From assembly GCF_014648695.1 (NCBI RefSeq), contig NZ_BMRP01000004.1:357355-408467 (forward strand): 51,113 nt of DNA. The letters run 5' to 3'. The stretch is from Streptomyces albospinus. GTDB taxonomy: Bacteria > Actinomycetota > Actinomycetes > Streptomycetales > Streptomycetaceae. Positions 1 through 8,313 of this stretch are shown one piece after another. The stretch's first letter is position 1. Each line of letters opens with the position of its first letter. Made by a program: the position numbers and the translations under genes. The notes below the pieces were generated by a model that was given only the letters and a program-made list of their open reading frames with translations, did not search any database and had not been told where the DNA came from.

Positions 1-29
1 ACGCCGCCGACCAGGGGGGAAGCCGCCCG

Positions 30-677
30 ATGACCACCGCACGACAGGCCCTGTCCGACGCCCGGCTGTATCTGTGCACGGACGCGCGCACCCGCCAGGG
101 CGACCTCCCGCAGTTCCTGGACGCGGTGCTGGCCTCGGGCGTGGACATCGTCCAGCTGCGCGACAAGGGCATGGAGGCCGGCGAGGAGCTGCGCCACCTG
201 GAGGTCTTCGCGGACGCCTGCCGGCGGCACGGCAAGCTGCTGGCGGTCAACGACCGAGCGGACGTCGCCCATGCCGCGGGCGCCGATGTGCTCCACCTGG
301 GGCAGGGCGACCTCCCGGTCCCGGCCGCCCGCGCGATCCTCGGCCAGGACGTCCTCATAGGCCGCTCCACGCACGCCGAGGCCGAGGTGGACGCCGCGCT
401 CGCGGAGCCCGGCGTGGACTACTTCTGCACCGGCCCCTGCTGGCCGACGCCGACCAAGCCGGGACGGCACGCCCCCGGCCTGGACCTCGTCCGGTACGCC
501 GCCGCCCGCGCCCCCGAGCGCCCGTGGTTCGCGATCGGCGGGATCGACGCCGGCAATCTCGACGAGGTGCTGGCGGCCGGCGCCCGCCGGGTGGTCGTGG
601 TCCGCGCCCTCACGGAGGCGGACGATCCGGGCGCCGCTGCGGCGAGCCTGGCGAAGCGGATCCGCACCTGGGGCTGA
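30..677 (+). CDS. thiE: Thiamine phosphate synthase
   Basis: A 215-residue TIM-barrel enzyme, full family length. It joins the pyrimidine (HMP-PP) and thiazole (THZ-P) moieties to give thiamine monophosphate in the cytoplasm. Visible family motifs are VQLRDKG near residue 43 (diphosphate-binding Arg/Lys), [19 protein letters not shown] near residue 75, the GRSTH segment, the loop [14 protein letters not shown] around residue 132 and the C-terminal AIGGID phosphate-binding glycine loop. The ATG at 30 follows a GGGGGAAG ribosome-binding site. The window begins just upstream, so any co-transcribed thi genes cannot be seen. It is separated from metF by 146 bp with its own promoter signals, so the two are probably not one unit. 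Confidence 0.95.
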   Translation: MTTARQALSDARLYLCTDARTRQGDLPQFLDAVLASGVDIVQLRDKGMEAGEELRHLEVFADACRRHGKLLAVNDRADVAHAAGADVLHLGQGDLPVPAARAILGQDVLIGRSTHAEAEVDAALAEPGVDYFCTGPCWPTPTKPGRHAPGLDLVRYAAARAPERPWFAIGGIDAGNLDEVLAAGARRVVVVRALTEADDPGAAAASLAKRIRTWG

Positions 678-736
678 CCCGCCGGAGAGGCGCCGGTGAT
701 CCGCGCCACCGAGCGGGCCGCCGGATGGCCGCGAGA

Positions 737-753
737 TGTCCACGTAGTGGACA
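737..753. promoter_or_regulatory. Dyad upstream of metF
   Basis: Perfect inverted repeat TGTCCAC-GTA-GTGGACA (7-bp arms, 3-nt centre) about 60 bp upstream of the metF -10 element. It looks like a dimeric regulator operator. The regulator is not identifiable from the sequence. Confidence 0.55.
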
Positions 754-761
754 GCAACCGG

Positions 762-793
762 ACCAACCTGGCATTACGTCGATGCCGGTTGGT
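762..793. promoter_or_regulatory. Second dyad overlapping the metF -35
   Basis: Imperfect inverted repeat: ACCAACCTGGCAT at 762-774, a 7-nt spacer, then ATGCCGGTTGGT at 782-793, symmetric except for one bulged T. Its right arm overlaps the candidate -35, so a protein bound here would compete with RNA polymerase. It lies upstream of the predicted start of transcription, so it is read as a DNA site and not an RNA hairpin. Confidence 0.5.
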
Positions 794-817
794 GTGCGTG
801 CGAGGTGTGGTTAACCT
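789..817 (+). promoter_or_regulatory. Candidate metF promoter, leaderless
   Basis: TTGGTG at 789-794, a 17-bp spacer and TAACCT at 812-817. The metF ATG begins 6 nt after the -10 and no Shine-Dalgarno precedes it, so the transcript would start at or next to the start codon (leaderless mRNA, common in Streptomyces). Confidence 0.5.
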
Positions 818-823
818 GCCCGT

Positions 824-1741
824 ATGGCCCTAGGTACAGCTTCCACCAGGACTGATCGCGCCCGGACCGTGCGCGAACTGCTCGCCTCCGGCAAGCGGTC
901 CTATTCGTTCGAGTTCGCCGCGCCGAAGACCGAGAAGGGCGAGCGGACCCTGTGGAACGCCATTCGCCGGATCGAGGCCGTCGCCCCGACCTTTGTCTCC
1001 GTGACGTACGGTGCCGGCGGCACCTCCCGTGACGGCACGGTGCGCGCCACCGAGCGCATCGCCACCGACACCACCCTCACCCCGGTCGCCCATCTGACCG
1101 CGGTGAACCACTCCCTGGCCGACCTGCGCAACATCATCGGCCAGTACGCCGACGCCGGGATCCGCAACATGCTCGCGCTCCGCGGCGACCCGCCCGGCGA
1201 CCCCATGGGCGAGTGGATCAAACACCCCGAGGGCGTCTCCTACGCCGCCGAACTGGTCCGGCTGATCAAGGAGTCCGGCGACTTCTGCGTCGGCGTGGCG
1301 GCCTTCCCCGAGATGCACCCGCGCTCGACGGACTGGGACACGGACGTGGCGCACTTCATCGCCAAGTGCCGCGCGGGCGCCGACTTCGCGATCACCCAGA
1401 TGTTCTTCTACCCGGAGGACTACCTCCGGCTGCGCGACCGCGTCTCCGCCGCGGGTTGCTCGACGCCGATCATTCCGGAGATCATGCCGGTCACGAACGT
1501 GCGGCAGATCGAGCGGTTCGCGCAGCTCAGCAACGCCGCGTTCCCGCCCGAGCTCGCGGCGCGCATCCTCGCCGTCAAGGACGACCCGGCGGCGGTACGC
1601 TCCATTGGCATCGAGTACGCGACGGAACTGTGTGCGCGCTTGATGGCCGAGGACGTTCCGGGGTTGCACTTCATTACCCTGAACCACTCCACGGCGACCC
1701 TGGAAATCTACGAGAATCTGGGGCTGCACCAGCGGCCCTGA
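824..1741 (+). CDS. metF: 5,10-methylenetetrahydrofolate reductase
   Basis: A 305-residue flavoenzyme of the MetF/MTHFR family at bacterial length (no eukaryotic regulatory domain). It reduces 5,10-methylene-THF to 5-methyl-THF, the methyl donor for methionine synthase. The N-terminal SFEFAAPK segment carries the conserved acid (Glu30). [15 protein letters not shown] and [11 protein letters not shown] (folate- and flavin-binding Asp) follow, then [11 protein letters not shown] and IPEIMPVTN. The ATG at 824 has no ribosome-binding site but sits directly behind a -10-like TAACCT, consistent with leaderless expression. Two dyads upstream suggest methionine- or one-carbon-responsive control, which is inference. 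Confidence 0.95.
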   Translation: MALGTASTRTDRARTVRELLASGKRSYSFEFAAPKTEKGERTLWNAIRRIEAVAPTFVSVTYGAGGTSRDGTVRATERIATDTTLTPVAHLTAVNHSLADLRNIIGQYADAGIRNMLALRGDPPGDPMGEWIKHPEGVSYAAELVRLIKESGDFCVGVAAFPEMHPRSTDWDTDVAHFIAKCRAGADFAITQMFFYPEDYLRLRDRVSAAGCSTPIIPEIMPVTNVRQIERFAQLSNAAFPPELAARILAVKDDPAAVRSIGIEYATELCARLMAEDVPGLHFITLNHSTATLEIYENLGLHQRP

Positions 1742-1777
1742 CCACGGTGGCCGGAATCCGGCGGAAGAGGGGCGCAT

Positions 1778-2905
1778 ATGGGCTGGACGATCCTCTACAT
1801 CGCGTTCGCCCTGGTCGCCCTGTGGCTGCTCGGTGAGGTCCTCTTCCAGCACAAGGCCCGGCTGCGCTGGCGGCTGCTGGCCCTGACCGGATTCCTCGGG
1901 GTGGTGGCCGGCGTCCTCATCCCCTCGGTGATCGTGATCGGGGTGGGCGCCGTCGCCTTCGCGGTCGGGCAGACCTTTGTGACGCTCTCCTTCCGCCGCG
2001 GCTTCACCGCCGGCTGGGCCATCGGCGGCAAGCCCAAGGAGAACCGCCGGCGGCGGGCCCGCCCGTCCGGCGGGCGTGCCGCCCAACCGGCCCTCCAGGT
2101 CTCCGACGTCGAGGCGGTCCCGCCGGCCGACACCGAGCCCGCCGACGCCCCCGCCCAGGGCGCCGCCGAGGACCCGTACGCGGCCGGGAGCGGCTACGGC
2201 ACCGGCGGCTTCGAGGGCCAGGACCCCTACGGGGCGGCCCCGGACCCGGCCGGCTACGCCCCGCAGTCCGCCCCCGGCCAGGACGGCTCCGCGTACGCCG
2301 AGCCTTACGGCGAGCAGTACGGCCGGCAGTACGCCGAGCCGTACCCGCAGCCGGACGCCGCCACCGTCTACGCCCAGGCCGACGCCACCGTCTACGCGCC
2401 GCAGCCGCTGCCCGACGAGACCGGCGCGTACGGCGTCTACAGCCCCGACGCCCGCGCCACCCAGGCGTCCGCGCCGGCACCCTCGCCGTCGTATGACCTC
2501 TTCGGCAACGCCGGCGCCGACAGCGACGGCAACGGCTATGCCTACGGCGGCGGTTACGGCTCGCCCGCCCCCGGCCAGGACGCCTACACGGACCCCTACC
2601 CGGCCTACGACGACGGTCTGCACCAGGGGCAGCAGGCGCCCTACTCGGACCCGTACATCGGTACCCAGCAGTACGCCACGCACTACGACGCCTACGAGGA
2701 GCCCAGCCCCTTCGGTGAGGCGCCCTACGCCGCCCAGCAGTACGACGCCCTGGGGCAGCCGCTGGGCGCCACGGGCCAGGGCTACGGCGAGACACCGGCC
2801 GGCGGGGTCTGGATGCCGCAGCAGCGCGACCCCGAACACCCCGGCGAGCAGCCGCCCTACCCGCCCCCGCAGCAGGGGTACGGCGAGCAGCACTACCGCT
2901 ACTGA
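1778..2905 (+). CDS. Membrane protein with Tyr/Pro/Gln-rich disordered tail
   Basis: A 375-residue protein of unknown function. Residues 3-22 and about 28-70 are hydrophobic and form two or three membrane segments. A basic stretch (KPKENRRRRARPSGG) follows around residue 86. From about residue 100 to the end it is low complexity, rich in Tyr, Pro, Gln, Ala, Gly and Asp, with recurring short units such as YAEPY, QYGRQYAEP, ATVYA and DPY, ending GYGEQHYRY. The positive-inside rule places the tail in the cytoplasm if the second hairpin returns inward. The gene starts with ATG at 1778 after GGAAGAGG, 36 bp behind metF, so it is probably co-transcribed with it. The composition resembles proteins that self-associate or condense, but no family was recognised. 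Confidence 0.85.
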   Translation: MGWTILYIAFALVALWLLGEVLFQHKARLRWRLLALTGFLGVVAGVLIPSVIVIGVGAVAFAVGQTFVTLSFRRGFTAGWAIGGKPKENRRRRARPSGGRAAQPALQVSDVEAVPPADTEPADAPAQGAAEDPYAAGSGYGTGGFEGQDPYGAAPDPAGYAPQSAPGQDGSAYAEPYGEQYGRQYAEPYPQPDAATVYAQADATVYAPQPLPDETGAYGVYSPDARATQASAPAPSPSYDLFGNAGADSDGNGYAYGGGYGSPAPGQDAYTDPYPAYDDGLHQGQQAPYSDPYIGTQQYATHYDAYEEPSPFGEAPYAAQQYDALGQPLGATGQGYGETPAGGVWMPQQRDPEHPGEQPPYPPPQQGYGEQHYRY

Positions 2906-2906
2906 G

Positions 2907-2932
2907 CCGCCGGCCCCCGGGACCGCGGCGGC
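2907..2932. terminator. Convergent terminator candidate
   Basis: GCCGCCG at 2907-2913 pairs with CGGCGGC at 2926-2932 around a 12-nt loop, between the converging ends of the membrane protein gene and the FAD oxidoreductase gene. There is no U-tract, as is usual in streptomycetes. Confidence 0.45.
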
Positions 2933-2933
2933 G

Positions 2934-4451
2934 TCACGTCGAGCCGTGCCAGTCGTCGCCGTTCACGATCAGGCCCGCGACGATCGCGCCGGACATCCCG
3001 GAGTGCGCCGGCCCGCCGCCCGGATGAGACCAGCCGCCGACCGCGTAGAGCCCCGGTATCGCGGTGCGGTTGCCGGGGCGCAGAAAGCGTCCCTCCTGCC
3101 CCGCCAGCGCCGGGCCCGGCACCGGGCCGCTCTCCGTGGGAGGCACGATCTCGCGCCACAGCACCCGCTCCCGCAGGTCCGGTATCGCGGCCTCGGCGAC
3201 CTCGGTCATGCGGTCCGCGTCCCGCGCCAGCGCCTCCGGGTCGTGCCAGTCGACGGGGCCGTGCGGGGCGACCGTGGCGGTCAGGGTGACCGCCTCGTGG
3301 CCGTCGCCGGGCCGGGTGGTGGGGTCGTCGGGGCGCAGCACCGTCACCGTCGGCCGGGCGCAGGGCTCCCGGAGGCCGTGGCCGTCACCGAAGACGCCTG
3401 CCAGCTCCGCCGCGCGGTCCGGTGCGTGGACCACGGTCCGGTGGACGGCCCCCTGCGGGCGGGCCCCGCGCAGCGCCAGACAGACCGTCAGCCGCGCGGT
3501 GGTCCGGTCTCCCGGCCCCGGGTCGGGACGGACCGCGTCCGCGCCCCACGGATCCCGCCCGGCACACAGCCCGGGGAGCTGCACGGGGTCGATGCCGGCG
3601 ACCACGAACTCCGCCTCGGCGAGCCGCCCGTCGGCCAGTTCGACGCCCGCCGCCCGGCCGTCCTTCTCGACGATCCGGGTCACCTGGGCGCCGAAGGAGA
3701 ACTCCACCTTGCGCGCCCGGCAGCGCTCGTACAGCGCGCCGGCCAGCGCCCGCATCCCGCCGCGGACGTACCAGCTGCCGAAGGTCTGCTCCATGTACGG
3801 CAGCACGGCCGCGCTCGCCGGGGCGCTGCGCGGGTCGAAGCCGTAGGCCAGCGCATGGCTCTCCAGCAGGGCGATCAGCCGCGGGTCGGCCAGCTCGCGC
3901 CGGGCGATCTCCGCGAGGGTGGCGGTGGTGGGGCCCTTGCCGCGCCCGAACAGGCCGCGCCGGCGCACCGCCGGATACGGGTCGCGCCCCAGGACCCGCC
4001 AGTCCGCCCGCAGCGGCTCCTCCAGGAGCGGCCGGCGGGTGGCGTCCCACGCCTCGCGGGCGCGGCCCACCAGATCGCTCCAGCGCTCACCGGCGCCGGT
4101 GCCGAGCGCCTCGTCCAGGGCCGCCAGGACCCCGGCCCGCGAGGCGTTCGGCAGCGCGACGGAGGTGCCGTCGGCGAAGGCATGCCGGCTCGCCGGATCG
4201 ACCTGGGTCAGCTCGACGCAGCTCTCCAGCGGCTCCCGGCCGGTCTTGAGGAACAGGTCGCGGTAGACCGCCGGGAGGTGCAGCAGGCCGGGCCCGGTGT
4301 CGAAGGCGAAGCCGTCCCGCTCGTACCGGCGCAGCGCGCCGCCGTACGTCGCACCGCGCTCGAAAACCGCCACCCGGTGGCCCGCGACGGCCAGCCGGGC
4401 GGCGGCTGCCATCGCGCCCATCCCGGCGCCGATCACCGCAATCCCTGCCAT
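2934..4451 (-). CDS. CrtI/phytoene-desaturase-like FAD oxidoreductase
   Basis: A 505-residue protein with an N-terminal Rossmann dinucleotide-binding motif (VIGAGMGAMAAAARLAVAG, then VFERG at the end of the second strand) and the YGG...FDTGPGLLHLP segment typical of phytoene desaturases and related amine-oxidase-fold enzymes. The C-terminus carries the second FAD-contact region, GLYAVGGWSHPGGGPAHSGMSGA. Related proteins desaturate or isomerise carotenoids or act on other hydrophobic polyenes. No carotenoid genes lie nearby, so the substrate is unknown. I chose the ATG at 4451 because the motif normally begins a few residues from the N-terminus; an in-frame ATG at 4481 would add 10 residues. 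The end converges with the preceding plus-strand gene. Confidence 0.85.
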   Translation of the reverse strand: MAGIAVIGAGMGAMAAAARLAVAGHRVAVFERGATYGGALRRYERDGFAFDTGPGLLHLPAVYRDLFLKTGREPLESCVELTQVDPASRHAFADGTSVALPNASRAGVLAALDEALGTGAGERWSDLVGRAREAWDATRRPLLEEPLRADWRVLGRDPYPAVRRRGLFGRGKGPTTATLAEIARRELADPRLIALLESHALAYGFDPRSAPASAAVLPYMEQTFGSWYVRGGMRALAGALYERCRARKVEFSFGAQVTRIVEKDGRAAGVELADGRLAEAEFVVAGIDPVQLPGLCAGRDPWGADAVRPDPGPGDRTTARLTVCLALRGARPQGAVHRTVVHAPDRAAELAGVFGDGHGLREPCARPTVTVLRPDDPTTRPGDGHEAVTLTATVAPHGPVDWHDPEALARDADRMTEVAEAAIPDLRERVLWREIVPPTESGPVPGPALAGQEGRFLRPGNRTAIPGLYAVGGWSHPGGGPAHSGMSGAIVAGLIVNGDDWHGST

Positions 4452-4520
4452 GCCTGCGACTTTATCCGGCGGCACTGACAACGCCCGCGACGGCCGGTCG
4501 CGCGGGCCGGAGGCGGCGGT

Positions 4521-5141
4521 TCAGCCCGCGGGCGGTACCGCGCCGCCGGCCGTGGACAGCCGCTTCTCCGACCGCCGCTGCCGCCTGCGCCGCAGGTAGC
4601 GGCGGATCCGCGACCACAGGAGGACCACCACCGTGACGCCCGCGGCCAGCAGCACGGCCGCGATCACCGCCGCGATCACCGGATGGAAGACGGCGAACAC
4701 GACGATCCCCGCGGCGCCCAGGTCCTCCACCAGGCTCAGGACGATGTTGCTGGCCGGCTCCGGCGAGGTGTTGACCGCGATCCGGGTGCCCGCCTTGACC
4801 AGGTGGCTGAGCAGCGCCGTGGAGCCGCCCACGGCGCCCGCCGCGAGCTCGGGCAGCGAGCCGTTGTGCCCGGCGAGCAGCGCCGCCACCACACCGCCCG
4901 CGATCGGCCGGATCACCGTGTGCACGGCGTCCCAGACCGAGTCCACGTACGGGATCTTGTCGGCGACCGCCTCGCACACGAAGAGCACCGCCGCGACGAT
5001 CAGCACATCGGGGCGCTGGAGCGCGGCGGGCACCTCGTCGGTGACGCCGGTCGCGCCGAGCAGGCCGAAGAGCAGGACGACGGCGTAGGCGTTGATCCCG
5101 CTCGCCCAGCCGCTGGTGAAGACCAAGGGAAGTACGGACAC
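4521..5141 (-). CDS. DUF4126 family membrane protein
   Basis: A 206-residue integral membrane protein matching the DUF4126 family in layout: an N-terminal SGINAYAVVLLFGLLG helix, the DKIPYVDSVWDAVHTVIRP segment, a Gly/Ala-rich helix (AAGAVGGSTALLSHLVKAG) and a C-terminal hydrophobic hairpin ending in a very basic cytoplasmic tail (RRYLRRRRQRRSEKR). Function is unknown for the family. The GTG at 5141 is the likely start. The oxidoreductase gene begins about 70 bp downstream, so the two may be co-transcribed. Confidence 0.8.
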   Translation of the reverse strand: MSVLPLVFTSGWASGINAYAVVLLFGLLGATGVTDEVPAALQRPDVLIVAAVLFVCEAVADKIPYVDSVWDAVHTVIRPIAGGVVAALLAGHNGSLPELAAGAVGGSTALLSHLVKAGTRIAVNTSPEPASNIVLSLVEDLGAAGIVVFAVFHPVIAAVIAAVLLAAGVTVVVLLWSRIRRYLRRRRQRRSEKRLSTAGGAVPPAG

Positions 5142-5376
5142 GCCGGAGATCGTAGGCGGTCGCCGGACCGGGCGCCCGGCTGCTGAGGCCTGGTGCTCAG
5201 CTTTGAGTATCCGTACTCAGACGCCGAGATGAGTAGGTACGCGGATGGGCCGACACCCCCCTGGACGGAAGAGTGGGGGCCACGGACGGGAAGCGGCGCC
5301 GCACCGCCGACACGGGGCGGCGGAGCGGCGCGGCTCCCGGACGTGACGGGGGATGTACGGGGGAAACACGGGGGAA
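5142..5376. other. Intergenic region with two small dyads
   Basis: No credible gene. It lies upstream of the DUF4126 gene. Two short inverted repeats are visible: GCTGAG/CTCAGC at 5182-5201 and TGAGTA-TCCG-TACTCA at 5204-5219, plausible operators for the minus-strand gene. The remainder is GC-rich with no further recognisable signal. Confidence 0.4.
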
Positions 5377-5426
5377 GCGCTGCCCTGGTCGGATCGGTGG
5401 GGGAACGATCCGTGCCAGGGCAGCGC
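5377..5426. terminator. Terminator downstream of tetR-type gene
   Basis: Long hairpin: GCGCTGCCCTGG then CGGATCG (5377-5396) pair with CGATCCG and CCAGGGCAGCGC (5406-5426) across a 9-nt loop with one small internal mismatch. It sits 30 bp past the stop of the TetR gene on the minus strand. Confidence 0.75.
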
Positions 5427-5455
5427 ACTTGTGCGTACGGGCCGGCGCCCGCCTC

Positions 5456-6109
5456 TCAGGCGGGGCGGCCGGTGACCCGCCCCTGGAGGAGCCGCGACAG
5501 CGCCGCGTGCACCTCGTCGATCGAGCGGTCCGGCTGGTAGGACTGCCAGTCCAGGGCGGCGACCAGCACCATCCCGAACAGCGCCGATGCGGTCAGCGGG
5601 ATGTCGATCTCCTCGCTCAGCTCCTCTCCGGCCACGGCCTCCCGCAGGACGTCCTCCACCACCGTGATGGCCCGCTGGCGCACCACCATCAGCGTGGACT
5701 GCCAGGCGCGGTTGGTGCGCCACAGCTCGGCGACGTAGAGCTGGGTGAGCGCCGGGTAGCGGGAGATGAAGTCCAGACCCGCCCAGATCATGGCGTCCAG
5801 CGCGTCGATCCGGCTGCCGCCCCGGTCGGTGACCTCATCGGCGGCGGCCTGGAGAGAGGTCGCCAGCAGCTCGATGCCGTGCCGCAGCAGCTCTTCGAAG
5901 AGAACGTTCTTGCTCGCGAAGTTGTAGTAGACGGTGCCCTTCGCGACGCCCGCCCGCTCGGCGATCTCGTCCACCGTGGTGGAGGAGAAGCCCTGTTCGG
6001 CGATGAGCGTGACCGCGGCTTCGAAGAGTTTGCGCCGGGTGGCGTCGCGGCGTGTGTTGGAGCTGTCCATGGAGGCGATTGTGCCGTTCCTCGCTGTGTG
6101 CTCGTTCAC
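5456..6109 (-). CDS. TetR/AcrR-family transcriptional regulator
   Basis: A 217-residue regulator (204 if the ATG at 6070 is used). The N-terminal DNA-binding domain is classic: RRKLFEAAVTLIAEQGF, then the helix-turn-helix TTVDEIAERAGVAKGTVYYNF with the family YYNF/F-SK signature. The C-terminal half is an all-helical ligand-binding and dimerisation domain. The GTG at 6109 overlaps the stop codon of the upstream permease gene (GTGA), which favours translational coupling and this start. It is the last gene of the ABC-YhgE-TetR operon. The palindrome at 9092-9113 at the operon promoter is its likely target, giving negative autoregulation. Confidence 0.9.
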   Translation of the reverse strand: MNEHTARNGTIASMDSSNTRRDATRRKLFEAAVTLIAEQGFSSTTVDEIAERAGVAKGTVYYNFASKNVLFEELLRHGIELLATSLQAAADEVTDRGGSRIDALDAMIWAGLDFISRYPALTQLYVAELWRTNRAWQSTLMVVRQRAITVVEDVLREAVAGEELSEEIDIPLTASALFGMVLVAALDWQSYQPDRSIDEVHAALSRLLQGRVTGRPA

Positions 6110-8313
6110 AGGCTCAGCTCCGGGTGCAGGTCCTTCATGCGCACGACCTGGCGGCCACGCGCCGCCAGAGAGGTCAGCGCGAGCGCGCCGAGAGTGAACG
6201 CCAGCAGCACCGCACTGCCCTGCCATACGGGCGCGAGGTCGCCGCCCGTGATGAGCCGCCGCAGCCCCGCCACGATGTAACTCATCGGCAGATAGGGGTG
6301 GATGGCCCCGAAGACGCCCGGACTGGTCTGCACCGGATACGTGCCGCCCGCCGACGTCAGCTGGAGCATCAGCAGCGCCAGGACGAGGATCCGGCCGGCC
6401 GGTCCGAACTTCGCGTTCAGCCACTGCACGATCGCCGAGAAGCACGCCGTGACCAGGACCAGGAAGCCGATCGTGCCGGCCGCCCTGACCATCTCCAGGC
6501 CGAGCGCGAAGTGCAGGACGGACATCAGCGCCGCGGTCTGGAGCACCCCGATGCCGAACACCGGCAGCCATCCGGAGAGCGTCACCCGCCACGATGACGC
6601 GCCCATCGCCAGCGCCCTCCGGTTGAGCGGCGCGATCAGCATGTACGCCACCATCGCGCCGACCCACAGGGACAGCGGGATGAAGTACGGGGCGAAGCCC
6701 GTGCCGTAGTTGGGCGCCTTGTGGGCGGCATCGGACGCCAGCTGGACCGGGTCGGACATCACCAGGGTGCGCGCGTCGCGGTCCTTCTTGCCGTAGTCGG
6801 GGATCTGCTTCGCCCCGTCGTGCAGCCCGCCGGCCAGTTTGGCCGAGCCGTCCGACAGCTTGAACATCCCGCCGTCCAGCGTCCGCGCGCCGTCCTTGAG
6901 CTTGCCGACGCCGGAGTCCAGGTCGCCCATACCGGAAGCGGCGCGCCCGGTTCCGTCGTGCAGCTGCTGCGCGCCGTCGTTGAGCCGGCCCGCACCGGTG
7001 GCCAACTGGGCGTTGCCCGCGGCCAGTTTGCGGGCGCCCGCGGAGACCTTGTGGGCGCCGTCGTTGAGGTCGTTGATCTTCTGGACCGCGGCGTCCATGT
7101 CGGCGCCGAGGGTCGGGCCGTGCTGCGCCAGTTCGGCCGCCAGGGAGTGCAGCGTGTCCAGGTCGCGGCCCAGCTGGTCGAGGTTCTGCTGGTCGTGGGC
7201 GTAGCCGCTGACCTCCTCGGCCGTGTCCGCCGCGGTGGCCGCCTGGTCCCTGATCTGCTTCAGCTCGGCGCAGGAGGTGTCCAGGGTGATGACGCTGTCG
7301 CAGTGCAGCCGGTAGTACGTGTCCAGGTGGTCGGCGATCCCCCGGGAGAGCTTCGCCCCCGTGGCGGCTGCGGCGGGCAGCTTGTCCAGATGGTCGCGGA
7401 CCGCCTGCGAGCCGTCGGCCACCAGCTGCGCCGCCTCGCCGATCTCCTTGCCGTGCGCCCGGATGAACGGCCCGACCTTGCCGGCGAACCCGTTGACCGT
7501 GTCGGCAAGCTGCTGGGTCCCGTCGGCCACCTGCCTGGATCCGTCGGCCAGTTGGCGCGATCCGTCGGCGGCCGTACCGGCCCCCTTGGCGAGGTCGGCG
7601 CTGCCCTGGGTGAGCTGCCCGGCGCCGGAGTCCAGATCTCCCAGGCCGTTGACCAGTTTGCCGCTGCCGTTCTTCGCGGTGCCCAGGCCGTCGGCCAGTC
7701 TGCCGGCGCCGTCCTTGGCCTGCCCGATGCCGTTCCTGAGCCGGTCGGCGCCGTCGGCGGCCTGTTCGGTCTTGCCGTGCAGGGTCGAGAACGAGACAAA
7801 GATCTTGTCCAGGAAGGTGCGCGAGGACTTCTCCGAGGCCGCCGAGCGGACCTCGGAGAACACCGTCCGGGAGATCTGCCCCACGATGTAGTTGTTCGCG
7901 TCGTTGGTGCGGACCTTGAGCAGGCCGGTCTCCGGGTGGCTCCCCGAACTGGAGGCGATCTTCCGGCTGAAGTCCTGCGGGATGGACAGCGAGAGGTAGT
8001 ACGAGCCGTCCTCCACACCCCTGGCGGCCTCCTTGGCGTCCACGTGGCGCCAGTCGAAGGTGTGGCTGTCGCGCAGCCCGGCGACGATGCCGTCGCCCGC
8101 CGAGATCCGCTTCCCGTCGACCTCGGCGCCCTTGTCCTCGTTGACCAGCGCGACCGGGATCTTGTCCAGCCGGCCGTACGGGTCCCAGAAGGACCACAGG
8201 TACAGCGCGCCATACAGGAGCGGCAGGAGCAGGAGAGCGGCCAGCGCGGCGCGCGGCAGCTTCCCCCTCCCGAACCGCTTCAGCTCAAGCGCGGCCAGCT
8301 TCGGCGAGCGCAT
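6106..8313 (-). CDS. YhgE/Pip-like ABC-2 type membrane protein
   Basis: A 735-residue protein with the YhgE/Pip layout. One transmembrane helix lies near residues 23-43 (ALLLLPLLYGALYLWSF). A very long extracytoplasmic domain follows, containing repeated Leu/Ala-x-x-Gly-coiled units such as GAGRLADGLGTAKNGSGKL and DGSRQLADGSRQVADG. A C-terminal ABC-2 permease block of about five helices follows from about residue 530. It overlaps the ATPase gene by 29 bp and the TetR gene by 4 bp. The ATG at 8313 is preceded by GAGGAGGGGG. With the ATPase it probably forms an exporter or a pull-type surface complex. Substrate is unknown; related streptomycete systems are often linked to drug or lipid efflux, which is only an inference here. 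Confidence 0.85.
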   Translation of the reverse strand: MRSPKLAALELKRFGRGKLPRAALAALLLLPLLYGALYLWSFWDPYGRLDKIPVALVNEDKGAEVDGKRISAGDGIVAGLRDSHTFDWRHVDAKEAARGVEDGSYYLSLSIPQDFSRKIASSSGSHPETGLLKVRTNDANNYIVGQISRTVFSEVRSAASEKSSRTFLDKIFVSFSTLHGKTEQAADGADRLRNGIGQAKDGAGRLADGLGTAKNGSGKLVNGLGDLDSGAGQLTQGSADLAKGAGTAADGSRQLADGSRQVADGTQQLADTVNGFAGKVGPFIRAHGKEIGEAAQLVADGSQAVRDHLDKLPAAAATGAKLSRGIADHLDTYYRLHCDSVITLDTSCAELKQIRDQAATAADTAEEVSGYAHDQQNLDQLGRDLDTLHSLAAELAQHGPTLGADMDAAVQKINDLNDGAHKVSAGARKLAAGNAQLATGAGRLNDGAQQLHDGTGRAASGMGDLDSGVGKLKDGARTLDGGMFKLSDGSAKLAGGLHDGAKQIPDYGKKDRDARTLVMSDPVQLASDAAHKAPNYGTGFAPYFIPLSLWVGAMVAYMLIAPLNRRALAMGASSWRVTLSGWLPVFGIGVLQTAALMSVLHFALGLEMVRAAGTIGFLVLVTACFSAIVQWLNAKFGPAGRILVLALLMLQLTSAGGTYPVQTSPGVFGAIHPYLPMSYIVAGLRRLITGGDLAPVWQGSAVLLAFTLGALALTSLAARGRQVVRMKDLHPELSL

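Noticed and set aside
762..793. metF dyad as a riboswitch or attenuator hairpin
   Set aside because: The likely transcription start is at the start codon, so the dyad would not be in the mRNA; a DNA operator is the simpler reading.
830..2893. Long minus-strand open frame opposite metF and the Tyr-rich protein gene
   Set aside because: Antisense shadow of very GC-rich genes. No start signal, and the composition is Gly/Val/Arg-rich without any family match.
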